Assembly (NCBI GenBank): GCA_965212545.1
Contig: CBDBVB010000021.1
Location: forward strand, 868,001 to 932,000
Source: JABDIP01 sp965212545
GTDB taxonomy: Bacteria; Pseudomonadota; Alphaproteobacteria; DSM-16000; Inquilinaceae
Length of the DNA stretch: 64,000 nt
Direction of reading: 5' to 3'
Translations under genes and position numbers: made by a program
Notes under the pieces: generated by a model
Seen by the model: only the letters and a program-made list of their open reading frames with translations
What the model was told of the DNA's origin: nothing
The model's database searches: none
Shown: piece after piece, positions 1 to 7,744 of the stretch
Numbering within the stretch: the stretch's first letter is position 1
How the letters are laid out: every line of letters starts with the position of its first letter

Positions 1-1
1 C

Positions 2-580
2 CTGATCCACTATTCCGTCTTCGATCCGGGGAAACTGGCCAATCCGAAGCTCTATGCGAAGTTGGCCGTCGTGACCGTGCTGACCGTAAACGGCTATTTC
101 CTGCACTATCTGGTCCTCAGGCGCGTTGCCAGGATGAGCGACAGTAGCCAGTTCGTGAAATCGAGAGTTGGCCCGCTCTGCCTGTTCAGCGGCGCCGTCT
201 CGAGCGCAAGCTGGGCCGGTGCCTTTCTGCTTGGTGCCCTGCCGATCCTGAACAACGTGGGCGCCTTTTCAGTGTTCGTGGCGGCCTGGGCGGTGCTTGC
301 CCTAGTCGTCTATTTCTGCGCCAGGATCGCCATCGGGCGATCCGCACGGCACGACGGGAAGACTGCAACGGCGGGACCCCAGCCGGGCGGAACGCGAATT
401 CCCGAGGCGATCATGATGGAGAGGCCGACGCCGACCGCAACCTTCGCCGAAACCGGGGACGGTCGGGCCACCGCGATCATGGCGGCCGCGTTCACCGTGA
501 ACGCCAGCTACAGACATCCGGCCCGGCCGTCACCGCAATTCAGGTCCGACCGCCCGAGGCGCCGGGCGATGTTGTCATAG
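2..580 (+). CDS. Partial membrane protein, 5' end outside window
   Basis: The reading frame is open from base 2 and ends at TAG 578-580, so the N-terminus lies upstream of the window. About 192 residues are visible. Three hydrophobic segments can be seen, near bases 65-125, 170-245 and 260-340, each long enough to cross the membrane, followed by a polar, Pro/Arg/Ala-rich tail of about 75 residues with no domain I recognise. The protein is therefore an integral membrane protein of unknown function. Its stop overlaps the stop of the convergent dioxygenase gene by six bases. The hydrophilic tail could be a read-through extension, since it is unlike the hydrophobic part, but I see no direct sign of a frameshift. 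Function not assigned. Confidence 0.6.
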   Translation: MIHYSVFDPGKLANPKLYAKLAVVTVLTVNGYFLHYLVLRRVARMSDSSQFVKSRVGPLCLFSGAVSSASWAGAFLLGALPILNNVGAFSVFVAAWAVLALVVYFCARIAIGRSARHDGKTATAGPQPGGTRIPEAIMMERPTPTATFAETGDGRATAIMAAAFTVNASYRHPARPSPQFRSDRPRRRAMLS

Positions 581-1438
581 CCCGACCGGCATGCGGTTCC
601 ACGGTTGCGGGTCGGCGGATCCGGCGTAATCCGGCAGCAGGCCGGCGAGCTTGTCTCGTTCCGCCTGCGGCCAGGTTTCCGGATACTGGCCGCCGGAATC
701 CGCATCCGTGTCGACGCCGCGGCGGCAATAGATCTCCTGCAGCCGGGCGCGGATCGGTTCGGGCAGGGTGCCATAATCCGGGTGGTACCAAAGGGTAATC
801 AACGTTCGCTCCGAGCCCGATTTGTTGGGATAGGCGCCGTGGATCAGTCTGGCGTCGCCAATCACCATGTCGCCCGCTTTCACCGGCACCGCCACCGCAT
901 CGGGATGGTCCGCATAGGCGGCGCTGTGCGGGTCGGCGACTTTGGCCATGTCCTCGGAATGGGCGTCCATCACGTCATGCATTTCATGCCGCTTGCGGTG
1001 TGTGCCGGGGATCACCCGCAGGCAGCCGTTATCCGGGGTCGTGTCGCTCAGGTAGAGGAAGACGAAGAACTGCGCCAGCCGGCCGGTGTAGGAGATCGGG
1101 TCGTCCCAGCCCCACCAATCCTGATGCCAGAACAGGGCCGCGCCCTGCGGCGGCTTGCTGATCACGTAGCCGGACGTGAATCGCACATCGTTGAGGCCAA
1201 GGCGATCGAATGCCGAACGGATCGCCCGGTGGCCGACAAACTCTGCGAAGGCCGGATGGTCGGCGACCGGGATCAGGCTGCCCTCGGACCGGTACTTGGC
1301 CCTGTGCTCCGGCGACAGATCCGCGACGCATCGCGCCGACAGCGACTGCAGGCGGTCGAGGGTGTCGCCGTCCAGAATGCCCTCTACGATCGTGTAGCCG
1401 CTGTCGAACAGCTGTGTACGCTTGGCGAGATCGGTCAT
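575..1438 (-). CDS. Phytanoyl-CoA dioxygenase (PhyH) family protein
   Basis: A 287-residue protein of the Fe(II)/2-oxoglutarate-dependent PhyH superfamily. The metal-binding facial triad is visible: WHQDWW gives His105 and Asp107, and LIHGAYPN gives His200. Arg211 (in SERTLIT) is well placed to bind the carboxylate of 2-oxoglutarate. The segment FFVFLYLSDTTPDNGCLRVI and the following PGTH are typical of the family core. Members hydroxylate acyl-CoAs, amino acids, phosphonates or secondary metabolites, and the substrate here cannot be read from sequence. It lies on the same strand as the racemase-like gene and the GntR regulator, 78 bases downstream of the former, so it is probably part of the same catabolic locus. 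It is soluble, with no signal peptide. Confidence 0.85.
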   Translation of the reverse strand: MTDLAKRTQLFDSGYTIVEGILDGDTLDRLQSLSARCVADLSPEHRAKYRSEGSLIPVADHPAFAEFVGHRAIRSAFDRLGLNDVRFTSGYVISKPPQGAALFWHQDWWGWDDPISYTGRLAQFFVFLYLSDTTPDNGCLRVIPGTHRKRHEMHDVMDAHSEDMAKVADPHSAAYADHPDAVAVPVKAGDMVIGDARLIHGAYPNKSGSERTLITLWYHPDYGTLPEPIRARLQEIYCRRGVDTDADSGGQYPETWPQAERDKLAGLLPDYAGSADPQPWNRMPVGL

Positions 1439-1516
1439 GGCATTCGCAGTCTACCGGCGATCTGGATCGGTCGCGAGTGCATGCCAACCTTCAGGTCGCA
1501 AGGCCACACCTAACCC

Positions 1517-2266
1517 CTATGCCAGATTCAGCCTCGGATCGTGGAGTTCCAGGGGGAAGCGGTCGGGAGTCAGTCCCTGGTGGAACCAGCGCACGAAGCT
1601 GTAGATCGAGAAGACCGGCAGGCCGGTGAGCTTGCGGATATCGGCGGCGTAGGGGGTCATGTTGGTGCATTCCAGCACGATGGCGCCGACGTCCCGGTAC
1701 TCGGTCACCAGTTCCCGCGCGGCGTCCAGCAGGTCCAGCCGGCAGGCCGCGAAGTCGATGCTGGGCTGGTCGTCGAGGATGCCATGGGTGAAGGCGCGGC
1801 CGTTATCAGTACCGACGATCGGTGTGTCGAGCGGGGCATTGGCGGCACGCAGATGGTCCTCGCTGAGATCGGTCTTGGAGATGGTGATCACTCCGACGCG
1901 GCGGCCCTTGGGGAGAAGTTGCTGCACCACCGGGATCTGCATCAGAGAGGAGGTCGCGACCGGCACCGGCACCGCCTCGGACACCTGGTCCTGGATCAGC
2001 GCCAGGAAGCCGCAATTCGTCGTCAGCCCGTCGCAGCCCAGCGTCACCAGGTCCCGCGCGGCGGCGATGAACCCGTCGACCAGGGCGCGGGGGTCCTGGC
2101 GTACCACCTTGTCCGGCGTGGCGCCGGGCACGATGCGGTACTGCACCGGAAACGGCCATGTCATCGCATTGGCGATATCGCCGTAGATGCGTGGAAACCG
2201 GGTCTCCAGCATCATCACGCCGATACTGGTCCCATAGACGGTCTTGCCGCCATATTCGACCGACAT
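1517..2266 (-). CDS. Aspartate/glutamate racemase family protein
   Basis: A 249-residue cytosolic protein of the Asp/Glu/hydantoin racemase superfamily. The two cysteines that act as the acid/base pair in this fold are present in the expected contexts: TTNCGF (Cys85) and LECTNM (Cys200). The N-terminal half ends with a conserved-looking segment VATSSLMQ, as in the two-domain pseudo-symmetric fold. Relatives include Asp/Glu racemases, hydantoin racemases and maleate isomerases or arylmalonate decarboxylases, so the reaction is not certain. It lies 42 bases downstream of the GntR gene on the same strand. Together with the nearby DadA-like oxidase and TRAP importer it suggests uptake and use of an amino acid or a related carboxylate (inference). 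Confidence 0.8.
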   Translation of the reverse strand: MSVEYGGKTVYGTSIGVMMLETRFPRIYGDIANAMTWPFPVQYRIVPGATPDKVVRQDPRALVDGFIAAARDLVTLGCDGLTTNCGFLALIQDQVSEAVPVPVATSSLMQIPVVQQLLPKGRRVGVITISKTDLSEDHLRAANAPLDTPIVGTDNGRAFTHGILDDQPSIDFAACRLDLLDAARELVTEYRDVGAIVLECTNMTPYAADIRKLTGLPVFSIYSFVRWFHQGLTPDRFPLELHDPRLNLA

Positions 2267-2308
2267 GTCATTCCTCCCAGCGGCGGTGCCCGATCCAACG
2301 ATAGCCGG

Positions 2309-2971
2309 TCAGCCCGGCACGTAAAGCTGCGAATAGGCGATACGCACGGCGGCCGTCGCCTCTTCGCTGTGCTGTTCGATGTGGCCGCGCATCGCGGCGA
2401 CCGCAGCATCGGTGTCCCGCGCGGCCAGGGCGTCGAGGATCCTGATGTGCTCGGAATGGGTCCGGCCCTGCCTCTCGGTCATCACGATCCAGCGGACATA
2501 GCGGATGCGTTCGCTGACATTGCGCAGCATGCGCACCAGCTCGCTGTTCCGTGACAGCTCGGCCAGGCGCATATGGAACTGCTCGTCCAGCTCCACCAGG
2601 ACCTTCGCGGAGGCGCCGGCGCTGTACGACGGTTCCGTCGCCACTAGGAAATCGCGCAGCTCCGCGATGCCGTGATCGCTGGCGCGGTCGATCGCGCGGC
2701 GCAGCGCCTCGCACTCGATCGCCTGACGCAGCTCATACAGCTCCAGGACCTTCTCCGGCTGAAGCGAGCGGTTGAAGAACCCGCGGCCGGTCTGGAAGGT
2801 GATGAAGCCCTCCGCGACCAGCCGGTTCAGCGCCTCCCGCAGTGGGGTCCGGCTCACTCCCAGCGTACTGGCCAGCGCCCCTTCGTTGATCCGTTCTTCC
2901 GGCTTGAATTCGAAATCCGTCGCCATGCCACGGACCCGGTCGTAGATGCGGTCGACGCTGCTGTTGGCCAT
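2309..2971 (-). CDS. GntR-family regulator with FCD domain
   Basis: A 220-residue regulator of the FadR subfamily. The winged helix-turn-helix lies at roughly residues 10-70, with the hallmark VSRTPLREAL recognition-helix segment. The C-terminal all-helical FCD ligand-binding domain follows, with the acidic and histidine residues typical of a metal-dependent effector pocket (ELDEQFHMRLAE; HIRILDAL; MRGHIEQH). I chose the ATG at 2971 (MANSSVDRIY) because the further upstream frame lacks family-like sequence; a start at 3031 is possible. It is divergent from the ThDP enzyme and TRAP operon, and the shared intergenic region holds a repeated CTGTATAnnA element that is a good operator candidate. 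It most likely represses the catabolic genes and itself until the substrate binds. Confidence 0.88.
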   Translation of the reverse strand: MANSSVDRIYDRVRGMATDFEFKPEERINEGALASTLGVSRTPLREALNRLVAEGFITFQTGRGFFNRSLQPEKVLELYELRQAIECEALRRAIDRASDHGIAELRDFLVATEPSYSAGASAKVLVELDEQFHMRLAELSRNSELVRMLRNVSERIRYVRWIVMTERQGRTHSEHIRILDALAARDTDAAVAAMRGHIEQHSEEATAAVRIAYSQLYVPG

Positions 2972-3040
2972 TGCCGCGTGCCTCGTGCTGCCTGTCGGTC
3001 TCAGATCAAGGCAGTTTGCGATTGATTCCATTACGCAGCC

Positions 3041-3062
3041 CTGTATAACAAGCTGTATACAA
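3041..3062. promoter_or_regulatory. Candidate GntR operator, repeated CTGTATA element
   Basis: Two copies of CTGTATA lie in direct orientation (3041-3047 and 3053-3059), 12 bases apart, and the second continues as CTGTATACAA. This resembles the short palindromes bound by FadR-type regulators, whose core often reads TTGTATACAA. The site lies between the divergent gntR start (2971) and the ThDP enzyme start (3085), and is the only obvious symmetric element there. Assignment to this regulator is inference. Confidence 0.5.
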
Positions 3063-3084
3063 TTTGTCCCGAGGCAAAATCGCC

Positions 3085-4776
3085 ATGCAGAACACGCTGA
3101 ACGGCGCCGAGGCGATGGTTCGGATGCTGGAAGCCCACGGGGTCCGGCACATGTTCGGACTCTGCGGCGACACCACGCTTCCGTTCTATGACGCCCTGCA
3201 TCGGCTGACCCATGGCATCAATCACGTCCTGACACGCGACGAGCGTAGCGCGGCCTATATGGCCGACGCCTATGCCAGGGTCACCGGCCGGGTCGGCGTC
3301 TGCGAGGGGCCGTCCGGCGGCGGCGCAACCTACATCCTGCCCGGGCTGATCGAGGCCAGCGAGTCCTCCTATTCGGTCCTTGCCATCACCACGGATGTCT
3401 CCGTCGCGTCCCATGGCAAATATCCGCTGACCGAGCTGGATCAGCGGGCCCTGTTCGCGCCGCTGACCAAATGGAACACGGTGATCGGACAGGCGTCGCA
3501 TATTCCAAGGATGGTCCGGCAGGCTTTCCGCGCCATGACCACCGGCCGCCCTGGCGCCGCCCATCTGGGTCTGCCCTACGATATCCAGTACGACCCGGTC
3601 GATACCGAGGATGTCTGGGCGGATGAGCGACACGGTGTCTTCCCGTCCTATCGGGTCGCGCCGGACCCGGCAGCAGTCAAGGCCGCGGCCGAGGCCATGC
3701 TGTCGGCGAAAAACCCTCTGATCGTGTGCGGCGGCGGGGTCGTGATCGCCGGCGCCATGGACGAGCTGGACCGTCTCGCGACAAGGCTGGACATCCCGGT
3801 CGCCACATCGATTTCCGGCCAGGGCAGCCTCGCCGAAATCCACCCCAACTGCCTGGGCGTGGTCGGCTCGAACGGCGGCACGGACGAGACCTGGGAGCTG
3901 ATGGCGGCGGCTGATCTGGTCGTTTTCATGGGCTGCCGGGCCGGCTCCACCACAACATCGCGGTGGGAAGCGCCGGGGCCGGCAACGCGCATCGTGCACT
4001 TCGACAGCGACCCGATGGTAATCGGCGCCAACTACCAGACCGAGGTCGGCGTCGTCGGCGATCTTCGCTTTGCCCTGGCCGGGCTGAACGATGTGCTTGA
4101 CGGCAGGGAGCGGGGAGCCGCCCGTTTTGGCGGGGCCGACGCGGTTGCCGACGTCAAACGCCGCAAGTTCGACCGGTTCCGGACGATTGCCGAAGACCGG
4201 TCCGCGCCGATCCGACCGGAGCGGGTGATCGCCGCCATGATGGACGTGCTGCCGGAGGACGCGATCGTGGTCTCCGATCCGGGCACCTCCTGTCCGTATT
4301 TCTCCGCCTACTATCAGCTGCCGCGCGCCGGGCGCCATTTCATCACCAATCGCGCCCACGGTGCGCTGGGCTATTCGATGAGCGCGGCGCTGGGCGCCTG
4401 GCACGGCCGGCCGGACCGCAAGGTCGTGGCGATGATGGGGGACGGCTCTTTCGGCTTCAGCTGCGGCGAGTTGGAGACGGTGATCCGGTCGCGCGCGCCG
4501 ATCACCTACATCGTGTTCTCCAACAGCAGTTTCGGCTGGATCAAGGCCAGCCAGTTTGCCGATTGCGGCAAGCGCTACCACAATGTGGACTTCGACCGGT
4601 CCGACCAGGCCGCGATCGCCGCTGCGTTCGGCGTGAAATCGTGGCGGGTCGAGGATCCGGACGATCTGACGCAGGTGCTGAAGAAGGCGGTCGACCATGA
4701 CGGCCCGACTCTGATCGACGTCGTCTGCCAACCTCTGGAGGAGTCGAACGCGCCGGTGCGCCGGTGGATGGGTTAG
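3085..4776 (+). CDS. Thiamine-diphosphate-dependent enzyme (acetolactate synthase-like)
   Basis: A 563-residue three-domain ThDP enzyme of the acetohydroxyacid synthase / pyruvate oxidase superfamily. The N-terminal pyrimidine-binding domain carries the activating glutamate (Glu53 in TRDERSAAYMADAYAR). A central Rossmann-like domain follows (residues about 190-330), then the C-terminal pyrophosphate domain with the GDGSFGFS motif at 452 and the paired Asn480, the Mg/ThDP signature. I start at ATG 3085, which has GAGG about ten bases upstream; an upstream TTG at 3064 falls next to the operator. It is unlikely to be biosynthetic IlvB, because no small regulatory subunit gene follows and it opens a catabolic/TRAP operon. 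A decarboxylase or lyase acting on a 2-oxo acid made by the downstream oxidoreductase would fit, but the substrate is unknown. Confidence 0.82.
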   Translation: MQNTLNGAEAMVRMLEAHGVRHMFGLCGDTTLPFYDALHRLTHGINHVLTRDERSAAYMADAYARVTGRVGVCEGPSGGGATYILPGLIEASESSYSVLAITTDVSVASHGKYPLTELDQRALFAPLTKWNTVIGQASHIPRMVRQAFRAMTTGRPGAAHLGLPYDIQYDPVDTEDVWADERHGVFPSYRVAPDPAAVKAAAEAMLSAKNPLIVCGGGVVIAGAMDELDRLATRLDIPVATSISGQGSLAEIHPNCLGVVGSNGGTDETWELMAAADLVVFMGCRAGSTTTSRWEAPGPATRIVHFDSDPMVIGANYQTEVGVVGDLRFALAGLNDVLDGRERGAARFGGADAVADVKRRKFDRFRTIAEDRSAPIRPERVIAAMMDVLPEDAIVVSDPGTSCPYFSAYYQLPRAGRHFITNRAHGALGYSMSAALGAWHGRPDRKVVAMMGDGSFGFSCGELETVIRSRAPITYIVFSNSSFGWIKASQFADCGKRYHNVDFDRSDQAAIAAAFGVKSWRVEDPDDLTQVLKKAVDHDGPTLIDVVCQPLEESNAPVRRWMG

Positions 4777-4887
4777 GCGGCCAGCGGCGCCTGGGGCGCC
4801 TGGAAGGAACCGGTTGGACGCGGATGGGTGCCGTCAAATAGGCTGGGGCCAGCGGGCCGGGCCGGATAACGGGGAAGCAGGCAGGGG

Positions 4888-6144
4888 ATGCAGGACGGCG
4901 GGTCGAAACGCGTGGTCGTCATAGGCGCCGGAATCGTCGGGGTATCCGCGGCGATCTGGCTGGCTCGCGCCGGTGCGTCGGTGACACTGGTCGACCGCGA
5001 TGCGCCGGGGACGGGCACGTCATATGGCAATGCGGGCGTGCTTGCGGCCTGTTCGGTCGTGCCGGTCACCACACCGGGGCTGATCCCCAAGGGCCCGAAG
5101 CTGCTCCTCGATCCGAATTTCCCGCTGTTCCTGCGCTGGAGCTACCTGCCGCGGCTTGTCCCGTGGCTGGTCAGATATCTGAGCCATGCCAACGATGCCG
5201 ACACCAGGCGGATCGCCGCCGGCCTGTCGCCCATCGTCAGCGACACTGTCGAGCAGCACCAGGCGCTGGCCGGCGGCACCGATGCCGCCGAATGGGTGGT
5301 CGGATCCGACTACCTCTTCGCCTATGCGGGCCGGGTGGCGTTCGAGGCCGACGCCTATGTCTGGGCGTTGCGCAAGGAGGCCGGGTTCGAGCCCGACCTG
5401 ATCGAGGGTGAGGCGGTGCGGGATTACGATCCGGCCTTCGGCCCCGCGATCGGACTGCTGGCACGCATGACGGACCACGGTTTCGTCCGCGATCCGGGCG
5501 GCTATGTGCAATCTCTGGCGCGGGTCTTCGAAGGCGAGGGCGGCCGGGTCAAGCGGGCGGAGGTGCGCGATATCCGGCTCTCCGACGGCCGGGTGACCGG
5601 GGTCGAGACCGAGTCCGGTGTGGAAGATTGCGACGTGGCGGTCCTGACCACCGGCGTGTGGTCCAAGCCGCTGGCCGGCAAGCTGGGCCTTTCGGTTCCC
5701 CTGGAGACCGAGCGCGGATACCACATCGTGCTGAAGGAACCGTCGATCCGCCTGCGGGCGCCGACCATGGTCGCGACGGGAAAGTTCGTGGCAACGCCCA
5801 TGGATGGCGGGCTGAGATGCGCCGGCGTGGTCGAATTCGGCGGGCTGGAGGCCGGGCCGTCCGACGCCCCGATTGCCTTGCTGAAGAAGCAGGTCCGTGA
5901 GACCTTTCCGGCCCTCGAATTCGACGGGGTCGACGACTGGCTGGGCCATCGTCCGGCCCCGGCCGACAGCCTGCCGCTGATCGGCGAAATCGGGCATAGC
6001 GGCGTGATAGCCGGGTTCGGGCACCATCATATCGGCCTTACCGGAGGGCCAAAGACCGGTCGGCTGATCGCCGACCTGATTACGGAAAAAGGCACAAACC
6101 TGGATTTGACGCCTTACAATCCAGGCCGGTTCCGGCAACACTAG
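4888..6144 (+). CDS. DadA-like FAD-dependent D-amino-acid dehydrogenase family
   Basis: A 418-residue flavoprotein of the DAO superfamily. The dinucleotide-binding motif GAGIVG is at residues 14-19, followed by the acidic residue that binds the adenosine ribose (LVDRD). The C-terminus has the second conserved flavin contact (IAGFGHHHIGLTGGPKTGRL). The region around residues 60-100 (LIPKGPKLLLD and the aromatic stretch after it) resembles DadA-type dehydrogenases, which pass electrons to the respiratory chain rather than to oxygen. It lies 111 bases after the ThDP enzyme and 23 before the TRAP binding protein. Oxidative deamination of an imported amino acid, or of its enantiomer supplied by the racemase-like protein, is a reasonable inference. 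Sarcosine- or glycine-oxidase-like activity is the main alternative. Confidence 0.82.
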   Translation: MQDGGSKRVVVIGAGIVGVSAAIWLARAGASVTLVDRDAPGTGTSYGNAGVLAACSVVPVTTPGLIPKGPKLLLDPNFPLFLRWSYLPRLVPWLVRYLSHANDADTRRIAAGLSPIVSDTVEQHQALAGGTDAAEWVVGSDYLFAYAGRVAFEADAYVWALRKEAGFEPDLIEGEAVRDYDPAFGPAIGLLARMTDHGFVRDPGGYVQSLARVFEGEGGRVKRAEVRDIRLSDGRVTGVETESGVEDCDVAVLTTGVWSKPLAGKLGLSVPLETERGYHIVLKEPSIRLRAPTMVATGKFVATPMDGGLRCAGVVEFGGLEAGPSDAPIALLKKQVRETFPALEFDGVDDWLGHRPAPADSLPLIGEIGHSGVIAGFGHHHIGLTGGPKTGRLIADLITEKGTNLDLTPYNPGRFRQH

Positions 6145-6167
6145 AACGCACCATCAGGGAGGAAAGA

Positions 6168-7145
6168 ATGAAAACAACATTTGCAGTACTGACCGCCACA
6201 TCGGCTCTTGCGCTGGCGACAGCGACGGCATCCGCCGAAACCTGGGATATGCCGATGGGCTATTCCGCGTCGAACTTCCACTCCGTCACCGGGGCCGAAT
6301 TCGCGCAATGCGTAACCATCGGAACCGGCGGCGAGCTGGAGATCGTTACCCATCCCGGCGGCTCGCTGTTCAAGGGCAACGAGATCAAGCGGGCGGTCCA
6401 GACCGGACAGGTGCAGATCGGCGAGCGCCTGCTCTCCGCGCACCAGAACGAGGATGCGCTGTTCGGCGTCGACTCGGTCCCGTTCCTGGCGACGTCGTTC
6501 GAGGCATCGATCGCACTCTGGGAAGCGGCGAAGCCCGAATACTCCAACCTGCTCGATTCGCAGAACCTGCACCTGGTGTATTCGGTGCCGTGGCCGCCGC
6601 AGGGCCTCTATTTCAAGCAGGAGGTCAATGCCGTCGCGGATATGGACGGGATCAAGTTCCGCTCCTACAACACCGCCACGGCGCGTCTGGCCGAGCTGAC
6701 TGGCATGTTGCCGGTGCAGATCGAGGCGGCGGAGATCTCGCAGGCTTTCGCCACCGGCGTTGCGGAATCGATGGTCTCGTCCGGATCGACCGGCTATGAC
6801 CGGAAGGTGTGGGAGAGCCTGACCCATTTCTATGAGGTCGATGCCTGGCTTCCGCGCAACTATGTGTTCGTCAACAAGGATTCCTGGGAGGACCTTGACG
6901 AGGCGACGCAGAACGTCATCAACGGCTGCGCAAGCATCGCAGAATATGCCGGCTACTGGCGCTCGGTACAGTACACCGAGTTCACCCTCGGCGAACTGGC
7001 CGCCAACGGCATGACCGTCGAGCGTGCCGGCGACGGCCTGCAAGCTGAGTTGGAGCAGATCGGCGAGACGATGACCTCTGAATGGTTGGAAAATGCCGGC
7101 GATACCGGCGCGCGCATCGTGGATGCGTTCAAGGCAAGCCAGTAA
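6168..7145 (+). CDS. dctP: TRAP transporter substrate-binding protein, DctP type
   Basis: A 325-residue periplasmic binding protein. It starts with a clear Sec signal peptide (MKTTFAVLTATSALALA, cleavage likely after ATASA) and has a strong ribosome site AGGGAGGAAAG just before ATG 6168. The mature part follows the DctP fold: an early polar strand, the EIVTHPGGSLFKG segment, and GIKFRSYNTATARLAEL, whose arginine normally forms the salt bridge with the ligand carboxylate in this family. Substrate is therefore probably an organic or amino acid carboxylate. It is followed by a GC-rich hairpin and then by the two membrane subunits, the usual order for TRAP systems. Binding specificity cannot be read from sequence. 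Confidence 0.92.
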   Translation: MKTTFAVLTATSALALATATASAETWDMPMGYSASNFHSVTGAEFAQCVTIGTGGELEIVTHPGGSLFKGNEIKRAVQTGQVQIGERLLSAHQNEDALFGVDSVPFLATSFEASIALWEAAKPEYSNLLDSQNLHLVYSVPWPPQGLYFKQEVNAVADMDGIKFRSYNTATARLAELTGMLPVQIEAAEISQAFATGVAESMVSSGSTGYDRKVWESLTHFYEVDAWLPRNYVFVNKDSWEDLDEATQNVINGCASIAEYAGYWRSVQYTEFTLGELAANGMTVERAGDGLQAELEQIGETMTSEWLENAGDTGARIVDAFKASQ

Positions 7146-7153
7146 GACGATCC

Positions 7154-7181
7154 GGGCCCCGGCGATTTCACGCCGGGGCCC
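7154..7181 (+). promoter_or_regulatory. GC-rich intercistronic hairpin between dctP and dctQ
   Basis: A perfect 11-base-pair stem (GGGCCCCGGCG / CGCCGGGGCCC) with a six-base loop ATTTCA lies 8 bases after the dctP stop. There is no run of T after it, so it is not a classic intrinsic terminator. Such hairpins often protect the 3' end of the binding-protein message or partly attenuate transcription, giving more binding protein than permease (inference from other transporter operons). Confidence 0.7.
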
Positions 7182-7207
7182 ACTTCTCATGAAATAGGGG
7201 GGCCGCT

Positions 7208-7738
7208 ATGCGCGCTGTCGGAGGTTTCCTTCGGCCATGGCTGGACCGGTTGTACTTGCTGGGCGGCGTGCTGGGCGCGTGTTGCCTGATCGTCATTCTG
7301 ACCCTGGTCACGCTGCAGATGCTTGCACGGTGGACCGGCGAAGTCTTTCCGGGCGCTCCCGACTATGCCGGATACTTCATGGCGGCGGCATCGTTCCTGG
7401 CATTCGCCTATGCCCTCAACTACGGAGCCCATATCCGGGTCAGCATGCTTCTGAACGCGCTGGGCCGGTTTCGCTACATCGGCGAGATCTGGTGCTTTGC
7501 GATCGGCACCGGGCTCACGATCTTTTTCGCCCGCTACGCCATCAAGACCGCCTACTGGTCGTACAAGCTCAATGATGTCTCGCAGGGCCAGGATGCGACG
7601 CCGATCTGGATCCCACAGATTGCGATGGTCGTCGGCACGGTGATCCTGTCGATCGCCATGGTCGACCACCTTGTCCAGCTGATCTTCACCCGCGAGCACG
7701 GCATCTCCGCCGAGTCCGTCGACAGGCACGTGGAGTAG
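7208..7738 (+). CDS. dctQ: TRAP transporter small permease, DctQ type
   Basis: A 176-residue inner membrane protein with four hydrophobic segments (about residues 15-40, 50-75, 92-112 and 137-158), the usual topology and length for DctQ. The stretch APDYAGYFMAAASFLAFAYA, followed by a short polar loop, is typical of the family. It pairs with the large permease immediately downstream (six-base gap), and with the binding protein upstream forms a sodium-driven secondary importer. The conserved-looking arginine in HIRVSM is typical of the family. Confidence 0.88.
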   Translation: MRAVGGFLRPWLDRLYLLGGVLGACCLIVILTLVTLQMLARWTGEVFPGAPDYAGYFMAAASFLAFAYALNYGAHIRVSMLLNALGRFRYIGEIWCFAIGTGLTIFFARYAIKTAYWSYKLNDVSQGQDATPIWIPQIAMVVGTVILSIAMVDHLVQLIFTREHGISAESVDRHVE

Positions 7739-7744
7739 GCGGCC

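Noticed and set aside
3031..4731. 566-codon frame on the minus strand opposite the ThDP enzyme
   Set aside because: Same shadow effect; the plus-strand gene has full ThDP motifs.
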